DNA from: CAZGSV01 sp964528605
GTDB taxonomy: Bacteria; Armatimonadota; Zipacnadia; CAZGSV01
Assembly: GCA_964528605.1 (NCBI GenBank)
Contig: CAZGSV010000062.1
Coordinates: 1 to 19,372, forward strand
Length of the DNA: 19,372 nucleotides
Reading direction: 5' to 3'
Part shown: positions 1 to 7,719 of the stretch, piece after piece
Layout of the letters: the number at the start of each line of letters is the position of its first letter
Numbering within the stretch: the first letter of the stretch is position 1
Position numbers and translations under genes: made by a program
The notes under the pieces: model-generated
What the model saw: the letters and a program-made list of their open reading frames with translations, nothing else
What the model was told of the DNA's origin: nothing
The model's database searches: none

Positions 1-1
1 T

Positions 2-385
2 AGGGGTGAGCGGGAGCGCGTGGCGGTGGCGTCCGTGTTGGCTGCGAGGCCGAAGGTAGTGATTCTGGACGAGCCGACTACCGGGCTGGACTGGGTTGAG
101 CAGGAGCGGGTAATGGGCGTGCTGCAAGAGGTGAACGGGAGGGGGACGGCGGTGGTGATAGTGACGCACAGCATTCCGCTGGCCGCCCGGTATGCGAGGC
201 GGTGCGTGGTGCTGTCGCGGGGCGAGTTAGTGGCGGACGCCCCGCCGCGGGAGGTATTGACCGACACGGGGCTACTGGCGAGGGCGGCGCTGCGCGCGCC
301 CGACATCACCCAACTCGGGAGCCTGTTGGGTGTGCAAGCGCTTACCGCGCGGGAACTCGCTTCGGTCCTGCGGCGGCAGACTTAG
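2..385 (+). CDS. ECF-type ABC transporter ATP-binding protein, C-terminal part (5' truncated by window)
   Basis: Only the C-terminal 127 residues are present; the frame is open to the left edge, so the start lies outside. The first residues (RGERERVAVASVLA) are the end of the ABC signature and following helix. Walker B follows (VVILDEPTTGLD), then the H-loop (VTHS). After the D-loop comes DWVEQ, and the tail has RAPDITQLGSLLG. Both resemble energy-coupling-factor A components (EcfA/CbiO type), which hydrolyse ATP to drive uptake of vitamins or metal ions with EcfT and a substrate-binding S protein. The signature shows RGE where GGQ is usual, although the first signature residues are cut off. 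An internal GTG at 20 is not a plausible start because Walker A lies upstream. The substrate cannot be told. It converges on the stalk-protein gene across a 30-bp gap. Confidence 0.85.
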   Translation, partial: RGERERVAVASVLAARPKVVILDEPTTGLDWVEQERVMGVLQEVNGRGTAVVIVTHSIPLAARYARRCVVLSRGELVADAPPREVLTDTGLLARAALRAPDITQLGSLLGVQALTARELASVLRRQT

Positions 386-401
386 GCGGAGAGAATCCGC
401 C
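385..401. terminator. Possible bidirectional hairpin between convergent genes
   Basis: GGCGGA (385-390) and TCCGCC (396-401) form a perfect 6-bp stem with a GAGAA loop in the 30-bp gap between two converging stop codons. There is no clear T tract on either side (only TTT at 415-417 on the plus strand). It could be a weak or factor-assisted terminator for both strands. Confidence 0.3.
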
Positions 402-415
402 CGCGACCGCTCGGT

Positions 416-1714
416 TTAGCGTTTGACGGCGATTTCGATGTAGGGGCTTCCGACCTTGTCGAGGCGGACGAGGCCGGAGACCATGAGGGGGACGTCCATC
501 TGTGTCTCGGGTGAGAGTTCGGCGGCGGGAGCGCCGGTGAAGAAGATGGCGCCGGTGTCGTCCTTAATCATGCCGGCCGGGGCGTTGCCCCAGGGTGGCG
601 GCGCCAGGGTCCCGTACGGGGCTTGGGAGGTGGCTTCGCGCCCTCCGTAGCGGCCGGCTACGGAGACGAGGCGTCCGGCCCAGGCCTTGGGGTTGGTCAG
701 GAGGTCGTGAATGGTGGCGGGCTCGAACTCCTGCTTGGGGGCGGCTATGGTCACGGTCTTGGTGGCGCCGTCCCAAAGGGCGCGGCCGTCAAAGGCGGCG
801 GCCAGGATGCGGGCTGGAACCAGCAGGACGTTCTCGACGATCTGGGGCGCGGCGGGCAGCGTGACGACCGAGCCGTCAAAGGCCGCTTGCGTCTCTGCGA
901 GGATGAACTGCAGCGAGTGGCGGGCCGTGCGAAGGAGGGCGGCCTTGCGTTCCGGGATCCACTGGAGGCCGGCGCTGAAGGCCTCGGCGGCGCGGCGGAG
1001 GGAGACGAGCGCCGAGCCGTCAACGAGGGTTGCAGGAAGAGTGACGGCTTGCTCGCTGGGCAAGGGGGTTGCGGCCGAGGGCGCTGGAACTGATGGCGGG
1101 GGGGGCTCTGTGGGTTCTGGAGCGGCGACTGGCGCGGGCGTGGCCACGGCCTGCGGAGCGGGGGCGGGTGTTGGCGCTGAAGTCGGCGCCGGCGCTGGGG
1201 CAGGCTCCTCACCGGCAGGGGTCGGAGCAGGGGCGGGCGCCGGTTCAACGGTCACTTCGGGGCCCACAGGCTGTTCGGGCGTGGCCGCGGGGGCGGTCGT
1301 GCTGGGCTTGGTGAAGATGTGAAAGACGCGGGCGTTGCCGTCGTACATGCTCTGGAATTGGAAGGCTTTGACGATCAGGCGGAGAGGGATGCACAGGTGA
1401 CCGTCAATGAACTGGGCGGGGGGGTCAACGTCAACCTGATAGCCGTCCGCCAGGCCGGCCTTTTGCCCGAGAACGACGTACATGGCGTGTTCGGCATTGT
1501 AGGCGCTGATGGCGTGGGATTCCTCCACCCAGGAGGCGGTAACGCCGCAAGCGGCCAGGGCGGGCTTGAAGGGCACCATGGCGGCGCCATTGATGGTGTG
1601 GACTTCAGTCTCGACGCGCTTGCCGTCGGCGACCAGAGTCATGGGAGCGACCGCGCTTGCGGGGGGGGTGAGGAGGGCACAGAGGCAGAAAGCGATGAGT
1701 AAGACACGCGGCAT
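416..1714 (-). CDS. Exported protein with two copper-amine-oxidase-N (stalk) domains and C-terminal OB-like domain
   Basis: A 432-residue protein of unknown role. Residues 1-23 form a Sec signal peptide (MPRVLLIAFCLCALLTPPASA, probable cleavage after ASA or AVA). Residues about 25-137 and 223-335 look like two copies of the copper amine oxidase N-terminal-like (stalk) domain, with the recurring patterns 'GAAMVPFKPALAACG...ASWVEE' and 'GSALVSLRRAAEAFSAGLQWIPE'. They are joined by a Pro/Ala-rich linker at about 138-222. The last about 95 residues (HDLLTNPKAWAGRLVSVAGRY onward) resemble a small beta-barrel/OB-like module. Such stalk domains are usually cell-envelope modules, not enzymes. The open frame extends far upstream, but ATG 1714 has an ideal ribosome site (AGGAGAGG, 6-nt spacer), begins the signal peptide and sits 1 bp after the tatD stop. 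It is the last gene of the dxs operon. Confidence 0.8.
   Translation of the reverse strand: MPRVLLIAFCLCALLTPPASAVAPMTLVADGKRVETEVHTINGAAMVPFKPALAACGVTASWVEESHAISAYNAEHAMYVVLGQKAGLADGYQVDVDPPAQFIDGHLCIPLRLIVKAFQFQSMYDGNARVFHIFTKPSTTAPAATPEQPVGPEVTVEPAPAPAPTPAGEEPAPAPAPTSAPTPAPAPQAVATPAPVAAPEPTEPPPPSVPAPSAATPLPSEQAVTLPATLVDGSALVSLRRAAEAFSAGLQWIPERKAALLRTARHSLQFILAETQAAFDGSVVTLPAAPQIVENVLLVPARILAAAFDGRALWDGATKTVTIAAPKQEFEPATIHDLLTNPKAWAGRLVSVAGRYGGREATSQAPYGTLAPPPWGNAPAGMIKDDTGAIFFTGAPAAELSPETQMDVPLMVSGLVRLDKVGSPYIEIAVKR
1160..1305 (-). repeat. Low-complexity Pro/Ala-rich coding repeat
   Basis: Part of the linker of the exported stalk-domain protein, encoded by irregular GGCGCNGG-like units that translate into runs of PAPAP, APTP and similar. 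It is a flexible spacer between the two envelope domains and may vary in length between strains. Confidence 0.6.
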
Positions 1715-1715
1715 G

Positions 1716-2516
1716 TTATTCCTCTCCTTTGGGGCCGAGCCGGAAGAAGTGTTGGGCATTGGCGGTGGTGAGAGCGGCGACCTCCTGGACGGGTCGTTGG
1801 AGGCCGGCGGCAAGGCGTTCGAGGGTGAGCAGAACGTTGGCGGGCTCGTTGCGATCCTTGCGGAAGGGGTCCGGGCTGAGGTAGGGGGAGTCGCTTTCCA
1901 GGAGCATGCGGTCGAGGGGGACTTGGGAGAGCGTGCGGCGGAGGCGTTCGCGGTCCCAATAGGTGACGTTGCCGGCGAAGCCGAGGTAACAGCCCTGGTC
2001 AACGAAGCGGCGGGCGTACTCGGGCAGGCTGGAGAAGCAGTGGAAGACGACGCAGCCCCCTAGGCCGGCGCGGAACTCATGGAGAATCCCCAGCACTTCG
2101 AGTTCGGCGTCGCGGCAATGGACGATGAGTGGGAGGTTGTAGTGGGCGGCGAGACGGATACACTTGCGGAAGCAATCCTCTTGAGACCAACGGGGCGAGA
2201 GCATGCGGTAGTAGTCCAGGCCGCACTCACCGATGGCGACCACGCCGGGGCTGGCGGCGAGGGAACGGAGTTCCCTGAGGGTTCTCTCGTTCATCTTGAC
2301 GGCTTCGTGCGGGTGCATGCCCACGGTGGCGGGGACATGCGGGTTCTGCTCGGCCCTTTCTATGGCGGCGCGAGAGCTCTCGGGGTCCACGGCGACGTTG
2401 ATGACGAGGTCAACGCCCTTTTCCTGGGCGCGAGCGAGGACGTCCTGGAAGTCGTCGCGGAAGGCCTTATGGCAGAGGTGGGCATGAGAGTCAACGCAGG
2501 ATGCCACGTGAGTCAC
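1716..2516 (-). CDS. tatD: TatD family metal-dependent hydrolase
   Basis: A 266-residue TIM-barrel amidohydrolase-superfamily enzyme of the TatD/YcfH type, a family of divalent-metal-dependent DNases and related hydrolases. The expected metal ligands are all present: DSHAH (H11, H13), E97 in AIGECGLDYY, H133 in LIVHCRD, H159 in VFHCFSS and D209 in LLESDSPYLSPDPFR. The length is normal (about 260). I place the start at GTG 2516, not TTG 2531. The GTG overlaps the upstream stop as GTGA and has GGAGGA 7 nt upstream, and it puts DSHAH at residue 9, as in the family. The TTG start would have no ribosome site. It is third in the dxs-yfhO-tatD-stalk operon, 1 bp from the next gene. The physiological substrate cannot be told. 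Confidence 0.92.
   Translation of the reverse strand: MTHVASCVDSHAHLCHKAFRDDFQDVLARAQEKGVDLVINVAVDPESSRAAIERAEQNPHVPATVGMHPHEAVKMNERTLRELRSLAASPGVVAIGECGLDYYRMLSPRWSQEDCFRKCIRLAAHYNLPLIVHCRDAELEVLGILHEFRAGLGGCVVFHCFSSLPEYARRFVDQGCYLGFAGNVTYWDRERLRRTLSQVPLDRMLLESDSPYLSPDPFRKDRNEPANVLLTLERLAAGLQRPVQEVAALTTANAQHFFRLGPKGEE
1721..1728 (-). promoter_or_regulatory. Shine-Dalgarno of the stalk-domain protein
   Basis: AGGAGAGG lies 6 nt upstream of the ATG at 1714 and inside the last codons of tatD. It decides the start in favour of the signal peptide and implies translational coupling with tatD. Confidence 0.75.
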
Positions 2517-4771
2517 CTGCTCTTCCTCCAAGCCAGGCAGGCGGCACTAGCGGCAACCGCGAGCGCGGAAAGGAAGAGGCCGAGGGCGACGGAGACGGGC
2601 CAGTAGACGAACTCGACGCGACTGTCGTGCTCGATGCTGACGGCGCGCAGGGTGTGGTAGGCGCGCTCGACCGGCCGTCTGGTGCCGTCCACATAAGCCT
2701 GCCAGCCTGGGAAGTAGGAATCGGTGAGCACGAGCCAGCCCGGGGCGGGGGTCGAGACATCGAGGGAGACGCGCTCAGGTTGATACCCGAGGAAGCGCAC
2801 GACGGAGTCCGGCAGCAGGTCGCGCGAGGCGGGCATTAGGCGAAGTCTGGCCAGGGTAGCCTGGTCGGTGGGGGCGTTTCTGGGGTCGTTGGCGAGCGCG
2901 GCGACCTGCGCTTCGCTAGGCTGCGAGAGCGCGGCGGCGACGAAGGCCCTAGGAAGCACTTCGGGCCGTTGGCGGAGGGCGAGTGCGCCGGGGAGTGCGG
3001 GGTTGGTAACCAGTTGGTGACGCACCCCCCACAGGGACCAAATGGCCGAGCGGAAATCTTCAGCCTTCAAACGATTCCCCCACACCGGTTTGCGATTGGC
3101 GATCTCCCAAACCTGTACGTGACCGCGCAGGTTAAGGCTATCGTAACCGTCGGCAAAAGGCAACCCTGCGAGCATGCCGAGGTCGGGCGGGAGGGTTTGT
3201 GCGTCGCCGGCGGCCCGGAAGTTGTCCTTGGGCACCTGAGAGGCGGCCGCGAGGGTGGTGTAGAACTCCTTGGCGATGGCGGGCGAGGCGTAGGAGTTGT
3301 AGCGTGCGCCGAAGGAGAGCAGGTCGGTGGCGAGCACGGCGAGGCAGAGCCAGGCGGGCCACGTTCTCCGGCGCGGGCCGAGGGCAGTGAAGAGAGCGAG
3401 GAGCGCGCATGCGCCGAGGGCGAGGGCAGGCCAGAGGATGTGTTCCGGGGCGAAGATGCCGGCCTGATGCGTGACGCGGGTGGCCCACAGTGCGGCCGCC
3501 GCAGCCAACGCTAGGCCGGCGCCTGCGACAGGCAGATGGAGGGCGAGGCGCGGCTGCGTGCGACTGACCAGCGCTTCCATCCCGTAGGCGCCCAGGACGC
3601 AGAGCGCGAAGGCAGTGACGGCGAGCAGGCGGCAGATGTAGAGGCTGCGCAGCCAGGGCGCGGTGGCGATTAGCGCTCTGGCTGGGGCGCCGCCATAGGC
3701 GGCCCCAGCGCTAAGTGCGGCAAGGACGGCGAAGAACCAGGCGGCGCGTCCGCCGAAGCGCAGCCCCCAGAGGGCGAGCGCCAGGACGAGCAGGCCGAGG
3801 TAGGCGGTGAACTCGTTGTAGTTGATGCCCGCGAGGGGTGTCTGCTCACCGAGGGCGTGGAAGTTGCGGTCAACGGGGTTGCCGAAGAGGTCGGGGGAGA
3901 CGAAGGAGAGCAGGTAGGGGGCGGGCATATGATTGAGGATTCCGCTGGGAGGCGGTGGGTGGCGGTAGGCGTAGCGCGACAACTCCAGGGAGGGCAGGAG
4001 TTGGGTGCCGGCGAAGGCCGCTGCGAGGGCGAGCATGGCCAGCAGGGCTGGGAGCCGGGCAGGCCTTACGAGAGAGCGCGCAAACCCGTAAGCGGCGACC
4101 ACACCGGCTACGTAGGCGGCGTACTGAAGGTGACCGAGATACGCGTCTGCCCCGAGGAGCAGCGCCCCGATCGGCAGAGCCCAGCGCCTGCCGGCGAAGA
4201 GGTGGTCCACGGCCCAGAGGACCCAGGGCAGCAGACTGAAGGTGAAGAGAATGGTGCCCCATTCCAGCCAGACGACGGCAAAGCCGCCGACGGCGAAGGG
4301 GAGAGCGCCGGCCGCGGCTGCCACGGGGGACAGCCCTCGGCCCCGCAGGAAGGCCCACATGCCCAGGAAAGCGATGGGCACTTGGGCGACGACGGCCAGG
4401 GTTTGGATGGACGCGGGAGGCAGGTGTTTGAGGAAGTTGAGCGGCTGAAGCACGGCGGACTGGCCGTTGGCGAGGAAGGGGGCGCCGCACGAGATAAGGG
4501 GGTTCCAGAGCGGGAGGCGCCCGGCGCGGAGGGCTTCGAGGGCGAACGCGCGGTACGGAAGTATGGCTAGGACGGCATCGGCGATCTGGGGGTTATGCGG
4601 GAGTAGCCGGTTCTGCCAGAGGCTGCGCCAGGGCTGCCACTCCGCGGCCAGCGAATCGAAAGGGATGGGCAGATGGCCGTGGGCAAACAGGCGCCAGAAG
4701 AACGCGAGGGTTAGGGCGGCGCAGAGACTAGGGGCAATAAGTCTGTCCGCTCGGCGAGGCGTGCCGCTCAA
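2513..4771 (-). CDS. YfhO-family polytopic membrane protein (GT-C-like)
   Basis: A 752-residue integral membrane protein. There is a first membrane segment at about 12-30, then a loop with FDSLAAEWQPWRSLW and WNPLISCGAPFLANGQSAVL. That loop is typical of YfhO and related GT-C-fold proteins. About ten more hydrophobic segments follow up to about 490. A soluble region spans about 500-720, and a final membrane segment lies at about 722-747, ending in a basic tail. The strongest family mark is near the C-terminus (SYFPGWQAYVDG at 685-696, then FVYWP). Some YfhO proteins are involved in glycosylating cell-wall or lipoteichoic polymers, but the substrate here is unknown. The start is TTG 4771, with AGGTGA 6 nt upstream overlapping the dxs stop. 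The gap to dxs is only 6 bp, so it is co-transcribed with dxs. A role in lipid-linked glycan transfer would fit the isoprenoid neighbour, but that is inference. Confidence 0.82.
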   Translation of the reverse strand: MSGTPRRADRLIAPSLCAALTLAFFWRLFAHGHLPIPFDSLAAEWQPWRSLWQNRLLPHNPQIADAVLAILPYRAFALEALRAGRLPLWNPLISCGAPFLANGQSAVLQPLNFLKHLPPASIQTLAVVAQVPIAFLGMWAFLRGRGLSPVAAAAGALPFAVGGFAVVWLEWGTILFTFSLLPWVLWAVDHLFAGRRWALPIGALLLGADAYLGHLQYAAYVAGVVAAYGFARSLVRPARLPALLAMLALAAAFAGTQLLPSLELSRYAYRHPPPPSGILNHMPAPYLLSFVSPDLFGNPVDRNFHALGEQTPLAGINYNEFTAYLGLLVLALALWGLRFGGRAAWFFAVLAALSAGAAYGGAPARALIATAPWLRSLYICRLLAVTAFALCVLGAYGMEALVSRTQPRLALHLPVAGAGLALAAAAALWATRVTHQAGIFAPEHILWPALALGACALLALFTALGPRRRTWPAWLCLAVLATDLLSFGARYNSYASPAIAKEFYTTLAAASQVPKDNFRAAGDAQTLPPDLGMLAGLPFADGYDSLNLRGHVQVWEIANRKPVWGNRLKAEDFRSAIWSLWGVRHQLVTNPALPGALALRQRPEVLPRAFVAAALSQPSEAQVAALANDPRNAPTDQATLARLRLMPASRDLLPDSVVRFLGYQPERVSLDVSTPAPGWLVLTDSYFPGWQAYVDGTRRPVERAYHTLRAVSIEHDSRVEFVYWPVSVALGLFLSALAVAASAACLAWRKSR
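2524..2529 (-). promoter_or_regulatory. Shine-Dalgarno that sets the tatD start
   Basis: GGAGGA with a 7-nt spacer to GTG 2516. It lies within the last codons of the upstream membrane-protein gene. Together with the GTGA stop/start overlap (2513-2516) it indicates coupled translation. Confidence 0.7.
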
Positions 4772-4777
4772 GCGGGC

Positions 4778-6727
4778 TCACCTGGGTGTCGAGGGGGGCG
4801 CCGCCGAGGGGGCCCCCCGGAGGTGTTGCTGGACGGAGAGGGCGATGCCCTGGGGATGAAGGCCGAGCAGGGCGCGGATCTCGTTGGCGCTGCCCACAGG
4901 TAGGTAGGAATCGGGGAGGCCGAGGTTGAGGATGCGGCACGCGGCGCCTGCGGTTTGGTTGACCGACTGCGTGACTGCCTCGCCGAAGCCGCCGTTGACA
5001 GCGCCCTCTTCGACGGTGACCAGGAGGGGCACCTGCCCGGCCAGGCGGAGGTAGAGCGATTTGTCTATGGGCTTGGCGAAGCGGGCGTTGACGACTCCGG
5101 CTGAGACCCCCTGCTCCGCAAGTAGGCGGGCAGCGGCCAGGGCGTTCTGCACCATGTTGCCGAGGGCGATGAGGTATAGGTGAGTCCCGTCTTGGAGCAC
5201 CTCAGCGGCGCCGAGCGGGAGTAGGTGGAAGTCATCGCGCAGGGGAACGCCGACGGCCGGGCCCTTGGGGTAGCGCACGGAGGCGGGGGTACCGAGTTGC
5301 AGGGCGGTGTAGAGCATGTCGCGCAACTCCTGCTCGTCTTTGGGCGCCATCACGGCCATGTTGGGGATAAGGCGGAGGTAGGCGATGTCGAAGGCGCCCT
5401 GATGGCCGGCGCCGTCGCCGCCCACGATGCCGGCGCGGTCAATGGCGAAGACCACGGGCAGGTTCTGCAGACAGACGTCGTGGACGATCTGGTCGAAGGA
5501 GCGCTGGAGGAAGGTGGAGTAGATGGCGGCGATGGGCTTCATACCGGCGGCGGCCAGGCCGGAGGCGAAGGTAACGGCGTGCGCTTCGGCCATGCCGACG
5601 TCGAAGAAGCGCTTGGGGAACTGCTGCTCGAAGTCGCTGAGGCCGGTGCCGTCGCACATGGCGGCGGTGATGGCCACGAGGCGCGGGTCTTCCTTGGCGA
5701 GTTGGGTAGCGGCCTGGCCGAAGGCGTCGGTCCAGGTGAGGCCGGTATCCTTTTCGTGCGCGGGGGGGGAGACGCCGTGGAATTGGGAGGGCTCGCGTTC
5801 GGCGGGCGCATAGCCCTTGCCCTTGGTGGTGGTGATGTGCAGTAGGACCGGGCCGTTGACCTCCGTGGCGAGGCGGAGCACGCGGATGAGTTCGCGGAGG
5901 TCATGGCCGTCAGCAGGGCCCAGGTAGCGGAAGCCGAGTTCGCGGAAAACGGTACCGGGAGTGAGGACATCCTTGACCGCTTCCTTGAAGAGCTCGACGC
6001 CTTCGATGAGGCGGTCGCCGAGAGGAAGGTGGCTGGCGAGTTGCTCGAAGTCGCGCTTGAGGCGGAGGTAGGGGAGCCCGGTGGTGACGCGGTGGAGGTA
6101 GCGGGCCATGGCGCCGACGTTGGGGGATATGGCCATGGTGTTGTCGTTGAGGATGACGATGAGGCGGGTGCCGAGATGGCCGGCGTGATTGAGGCCCTCG
6201 TAGGCGAGGCCACCGGTAAGAGCGCCGTCACCGACGACGGCGACGACGTGCTCATGGCTGCCGCTTAGGTCGCGCGCCTTGGCGAAGCCGAGGGCGGCGG
6301 AGATGGCAGTGGAGCCGTGGGCGGTGGCGAAGTGATCATGGGGGCTTTCCTCGGGAAGGGGGAAGCCGTGAAGGCCGCCGAGTTGCCGCAGGGTGTTGAA
6401 CTTGGCCGCGCGCCCGGTGAGCAGTTTGTGGCTGTAGCACTGGTGCCCGACGTCCCAGAGGATTTTGTCTTTGGGGCTGTCCAAGACATGGTGAAGAGCG
6501 ATGGTCAACTCGACGGTGCCCAGGTTGGAGGCGAGGTGGCCGCCGGTGATGAGGACGGTGTGCAGGAGCAGGCTGCGGATTTCGTGGGCGAGGCGTTCGA
6601 GTTGGGGGAGGTCGAGACCTCTGAGATCAGCGGGCGAGGATATCCCACGCAGGATGGGGTAGTCGTTGAGGAACGAGTCCGCGCCGTCAACAGCGGCGTG
6701 GGCGCATTGAGGATTGGGGTCTTGCAT
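4778..6727 (-). CDS. dxs: 1-deoxy-D-xylulose-5-phosphate synthase
   Basis: A 649-residue cytoplasmic thiamine-diphosphate enzyme that condenses pyruvate and glyceraldehyde 3-phosphate to DXP, the first step of the MEP isoprenoid pathway. The ThDP site is clear: WDVGHQCYSHK (H95), FATAHGSTAIS, GDGALTGG (166-173) and LNDN (193-196). The second half has the catalytic Glu in VGMAEAHAV (E381) and FAIDRAGIVGGDGAGHQG (428-443). Length is near normal (about 620-640), with a short Pro/Ala-rich tail. The frame is open to 6808, but a promoter at 6760-6789 puts the transcript start near 6753. GGAGG (6739-6743) serves either GTG 6730 (8-nt spacer) or ATG 6727 (11-nt), so the start is one of these. It is the first gene of a four-gene minus-strand operon. 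Confidence 0.96.
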   Translation of the reverse strand: MQDPNPQCAHAAVDGADSFLNDYPILRGISSPADLRGLDLPQLERLAHEIRSLLLHTVLITGGHLASNLGTVELTIALHHVLDSPKDKILWDVGHQCYSHKLLTGRAAKFNTLRQLGGLHGFPLPEESPHDHFATAHGSTAISAALGFAKARDLSGSHEHVVAVVGDGALTGGLAYEGLNHAGHLGTRLIVILNDNTMAISPNVGAMARYLHRVTTGLPYLRLKRDFEQLASHLPLGDRLIEGVELFKEAVKDVLTPGTVFRELGFRYLGPADGHDLRELIRVLRLATEVNGPVLLHITTTKGKGYAPAEREPSQFHGVSPPAHEKDTGLTWTDAFGQAATQLAKEDPRLVAITAAMCDGTGLSDFEQQFPKRFFDVGMAEAHAVTFASGLAAAGMKPIAAIYSTFLQRSFDQIVHDVCLQNLPVVFAIDRAGIVGGDGAGHQGAFDIAYLRLIPNMAVMAPKDEQELRDMLYTALQLGTPASVRYPKGPAVGVPLRDDFHLLPLGAAEVLQDGTHLYLIALGNMVQNALAAARLLAEQGVSAGVVNARFAKPIDKSLYLRLAGQVPLLVTVEEGAVNGGFGEAVTQSVNQTAGAACRILNLGLPDSYLPVGSANEIRALLGLHPQGIALSVQQHLRGAPSAAPPSTPR

Positions 6728-6759
6728 CACGCGCACGGCCTCCACTCTGAGAACGATGC

Positions 6760-6789
6760 AGTATATGATTGCGTGTTGGGCGGGGTCAA
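6760..6789 (-). promoter_or_regulatory. Sigma70-like promoter of the dxs operon
   Basis: On the minus strand, TTGACC (6789-6784) and TATACT (6765-6760) are separated by 18 bp, and each matches the consensus at five of six bases. The predicted transcript start is near 6753, giving a leader of about 23-26 nt that holds GGAGG. The same hexamers and spacing recur before the FAD oxidoreductase. Confidence 0.7.
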
Positions 6790-6837
6790 AGGGCACTTTG
6801 GGGGGCAAGGCGAGCGCTGGGTGTGGGGTTGGGCGTA

Positions 6838-6866
6838 TTGCCGCCGGTGGGGCCGGGTGATAGGAT
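6838..6866 (+). promoter_or_regulatory. Weak candidate promoter for the nitrilase-kinase-VWA genes
   Basis: TTGCCG (6838-6843) and TAGGAT (6861-6866) with a 17-bp spacer, each four of six to consensus, in the divergent gap facing away from the dxs promoter. The predicted leader is about 50 nt. A match this weak can arise by chance. Confidence 0.35.
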
Positions 6867-6910
6867 GCTGGGCGCGAGGAGCCCTGAAGAGCCGCAGGGC
6901 GCGTGCGGAG

Positions 6911-6917
6911 GGAGAGG
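6911..6917 (+). promoter_or_regulatory. Shine-Dalgarno that sets the nitrilase start
   Basis: GGAGAGG followed by 7 nt and GTG 6925. This is the only good ribosome site before the conserved N-terminal strand and fixes the start. Confidence 0.65.
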
Positions 6918-6924
6918 TTGCGCA

Positions 6925-7719
6925 GTGGTAGGTGGCGAGTTGCGCGTGGCTGGGGTGATGGTGGATTCCCGCCGCGGCGACCCTGACTACAATCTGGAGC
7001 GAGTGGAGCACCTACTGCGGGAGGCGGCAGGGCAAGGAGCGAGCGTCGCCTGCACGCAGGAGGGCTGCCTGGAGGGGTACGTAGTTCAACAGGGGGGGCT
7101 TGCGCCGGGCGACTATCTGCGGCTGGCCGAGCGCATCCCGGACGGGGCTAGGCTCGGGCGGGTGCGCAAGTTGTGCGCCTCACTGGGGTTGATGGCAATC
7201 GTAGGGCTCGCCGAGCGGAGTGGCGAGGAGGTGTACAACAGCGCGGCGGTGATAGAGAAGGACGGGCGTGTTGTTGGGGTTTACCGCAAGATCCACGACC
7301 TGGGGCGGGAGCGCCTGAACAGGCAAGGGGACGCGCTGCCGGTGTTCGGTACGAGTTGGGGACGCTTCGGGGTGCTGATCTGCTCGGATCGACACTATCC
7401 GGAGGCGGCGCGGGTGCTGGCTTTGCAGGGGGCACAGGTGCTCTTCATTCCTGCGTGGGGCTTTCGGGGCAGCCTGAACACAGCCATTCTCCGCACACGG
7501 GCGCACGAGAATCGGTTCTACGTGGTGTTCGTGCACCCGGAGGAGTGCTGCGTGGCGAGCCCCAAGGGTGAGGTGATGGTGCAGGAGGAGGGGGAGGGGC
7601 GAGTAGTGGTCTTCGACCTCGACCTGGAGCAGGTTGGGCCGAGCGAGCACGAGTTCCTGGCCTTGCGGCGTCCTGAGCTGTACGGCCCCCTTGCGGCGGC
7701 TGACGGAGGGCGGGGCTGA
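6925..7719 (+). CDS. Nitrilase-superfamily carbon-nitrogen hydrolase
   Basis: A 264-residue cytoplasmic amidohydrolase. The Glu-Lys-Cys triad of the CN-hydrolase fold is visible: E46 in TQEGCLEGY, K122 in YRKIHD and C153 in GVLICSDRHYPE. NSAAVI and a C-terminal NRFYVVFVHP strand also fit. Family members cleave amides or nitriles such as N-carbamoyl compounds and omega-amides; the substrate here is not evident. I chose GTG 6925 because GGAGAGG (6911-6917) lies 7 nt upstream and the next residues (ELRVAGVMVD) form the usual first strand. The longer open frame from 6769 adds low-complexity sequence that crosses the promoter region. The stop abuts the ATG of the kinase gene, so the two are likely co-transcribed. 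Whether the enzyme belongs functionally with the kinase is unknown. Confidence 0.87.
   Translation: MVGGELRVAGVMVDSRRGDPDYNLERVEHLLREAAGQGASVACTQEGCLEGYVVQQGGLAPGDYLRLAERIPDGARLGRVRKLCASLGLMAIVGLAERSGEEVYNSAAVIEKDGRVVGVYRKIHDLGRERLNRQGDALPVFGTSWGRFGVLICSDRHYPEAARVLALQGAQVLFIPAWGFRGSLNTAILRTRAHENRFYVVFVHPEECCVASPKGEVMVQEEGEGRVVVFDLDLEQVGPSEHEFLALRRPELYGPLAAADGGRG

Noticed and set aside
1715..2002. Upstream extension of the stalk-domain protein frame
   Set aside because: It lies inside tatD in another frame, is low-complexity, and would bury the signal peptide.
6728..6808. 27-residue N-terminal extension of dxs
   Set aside because: It crosses the promoter at 6760-6789 and lacks a ribosome site; GGAGG sits just before 6730/6727.
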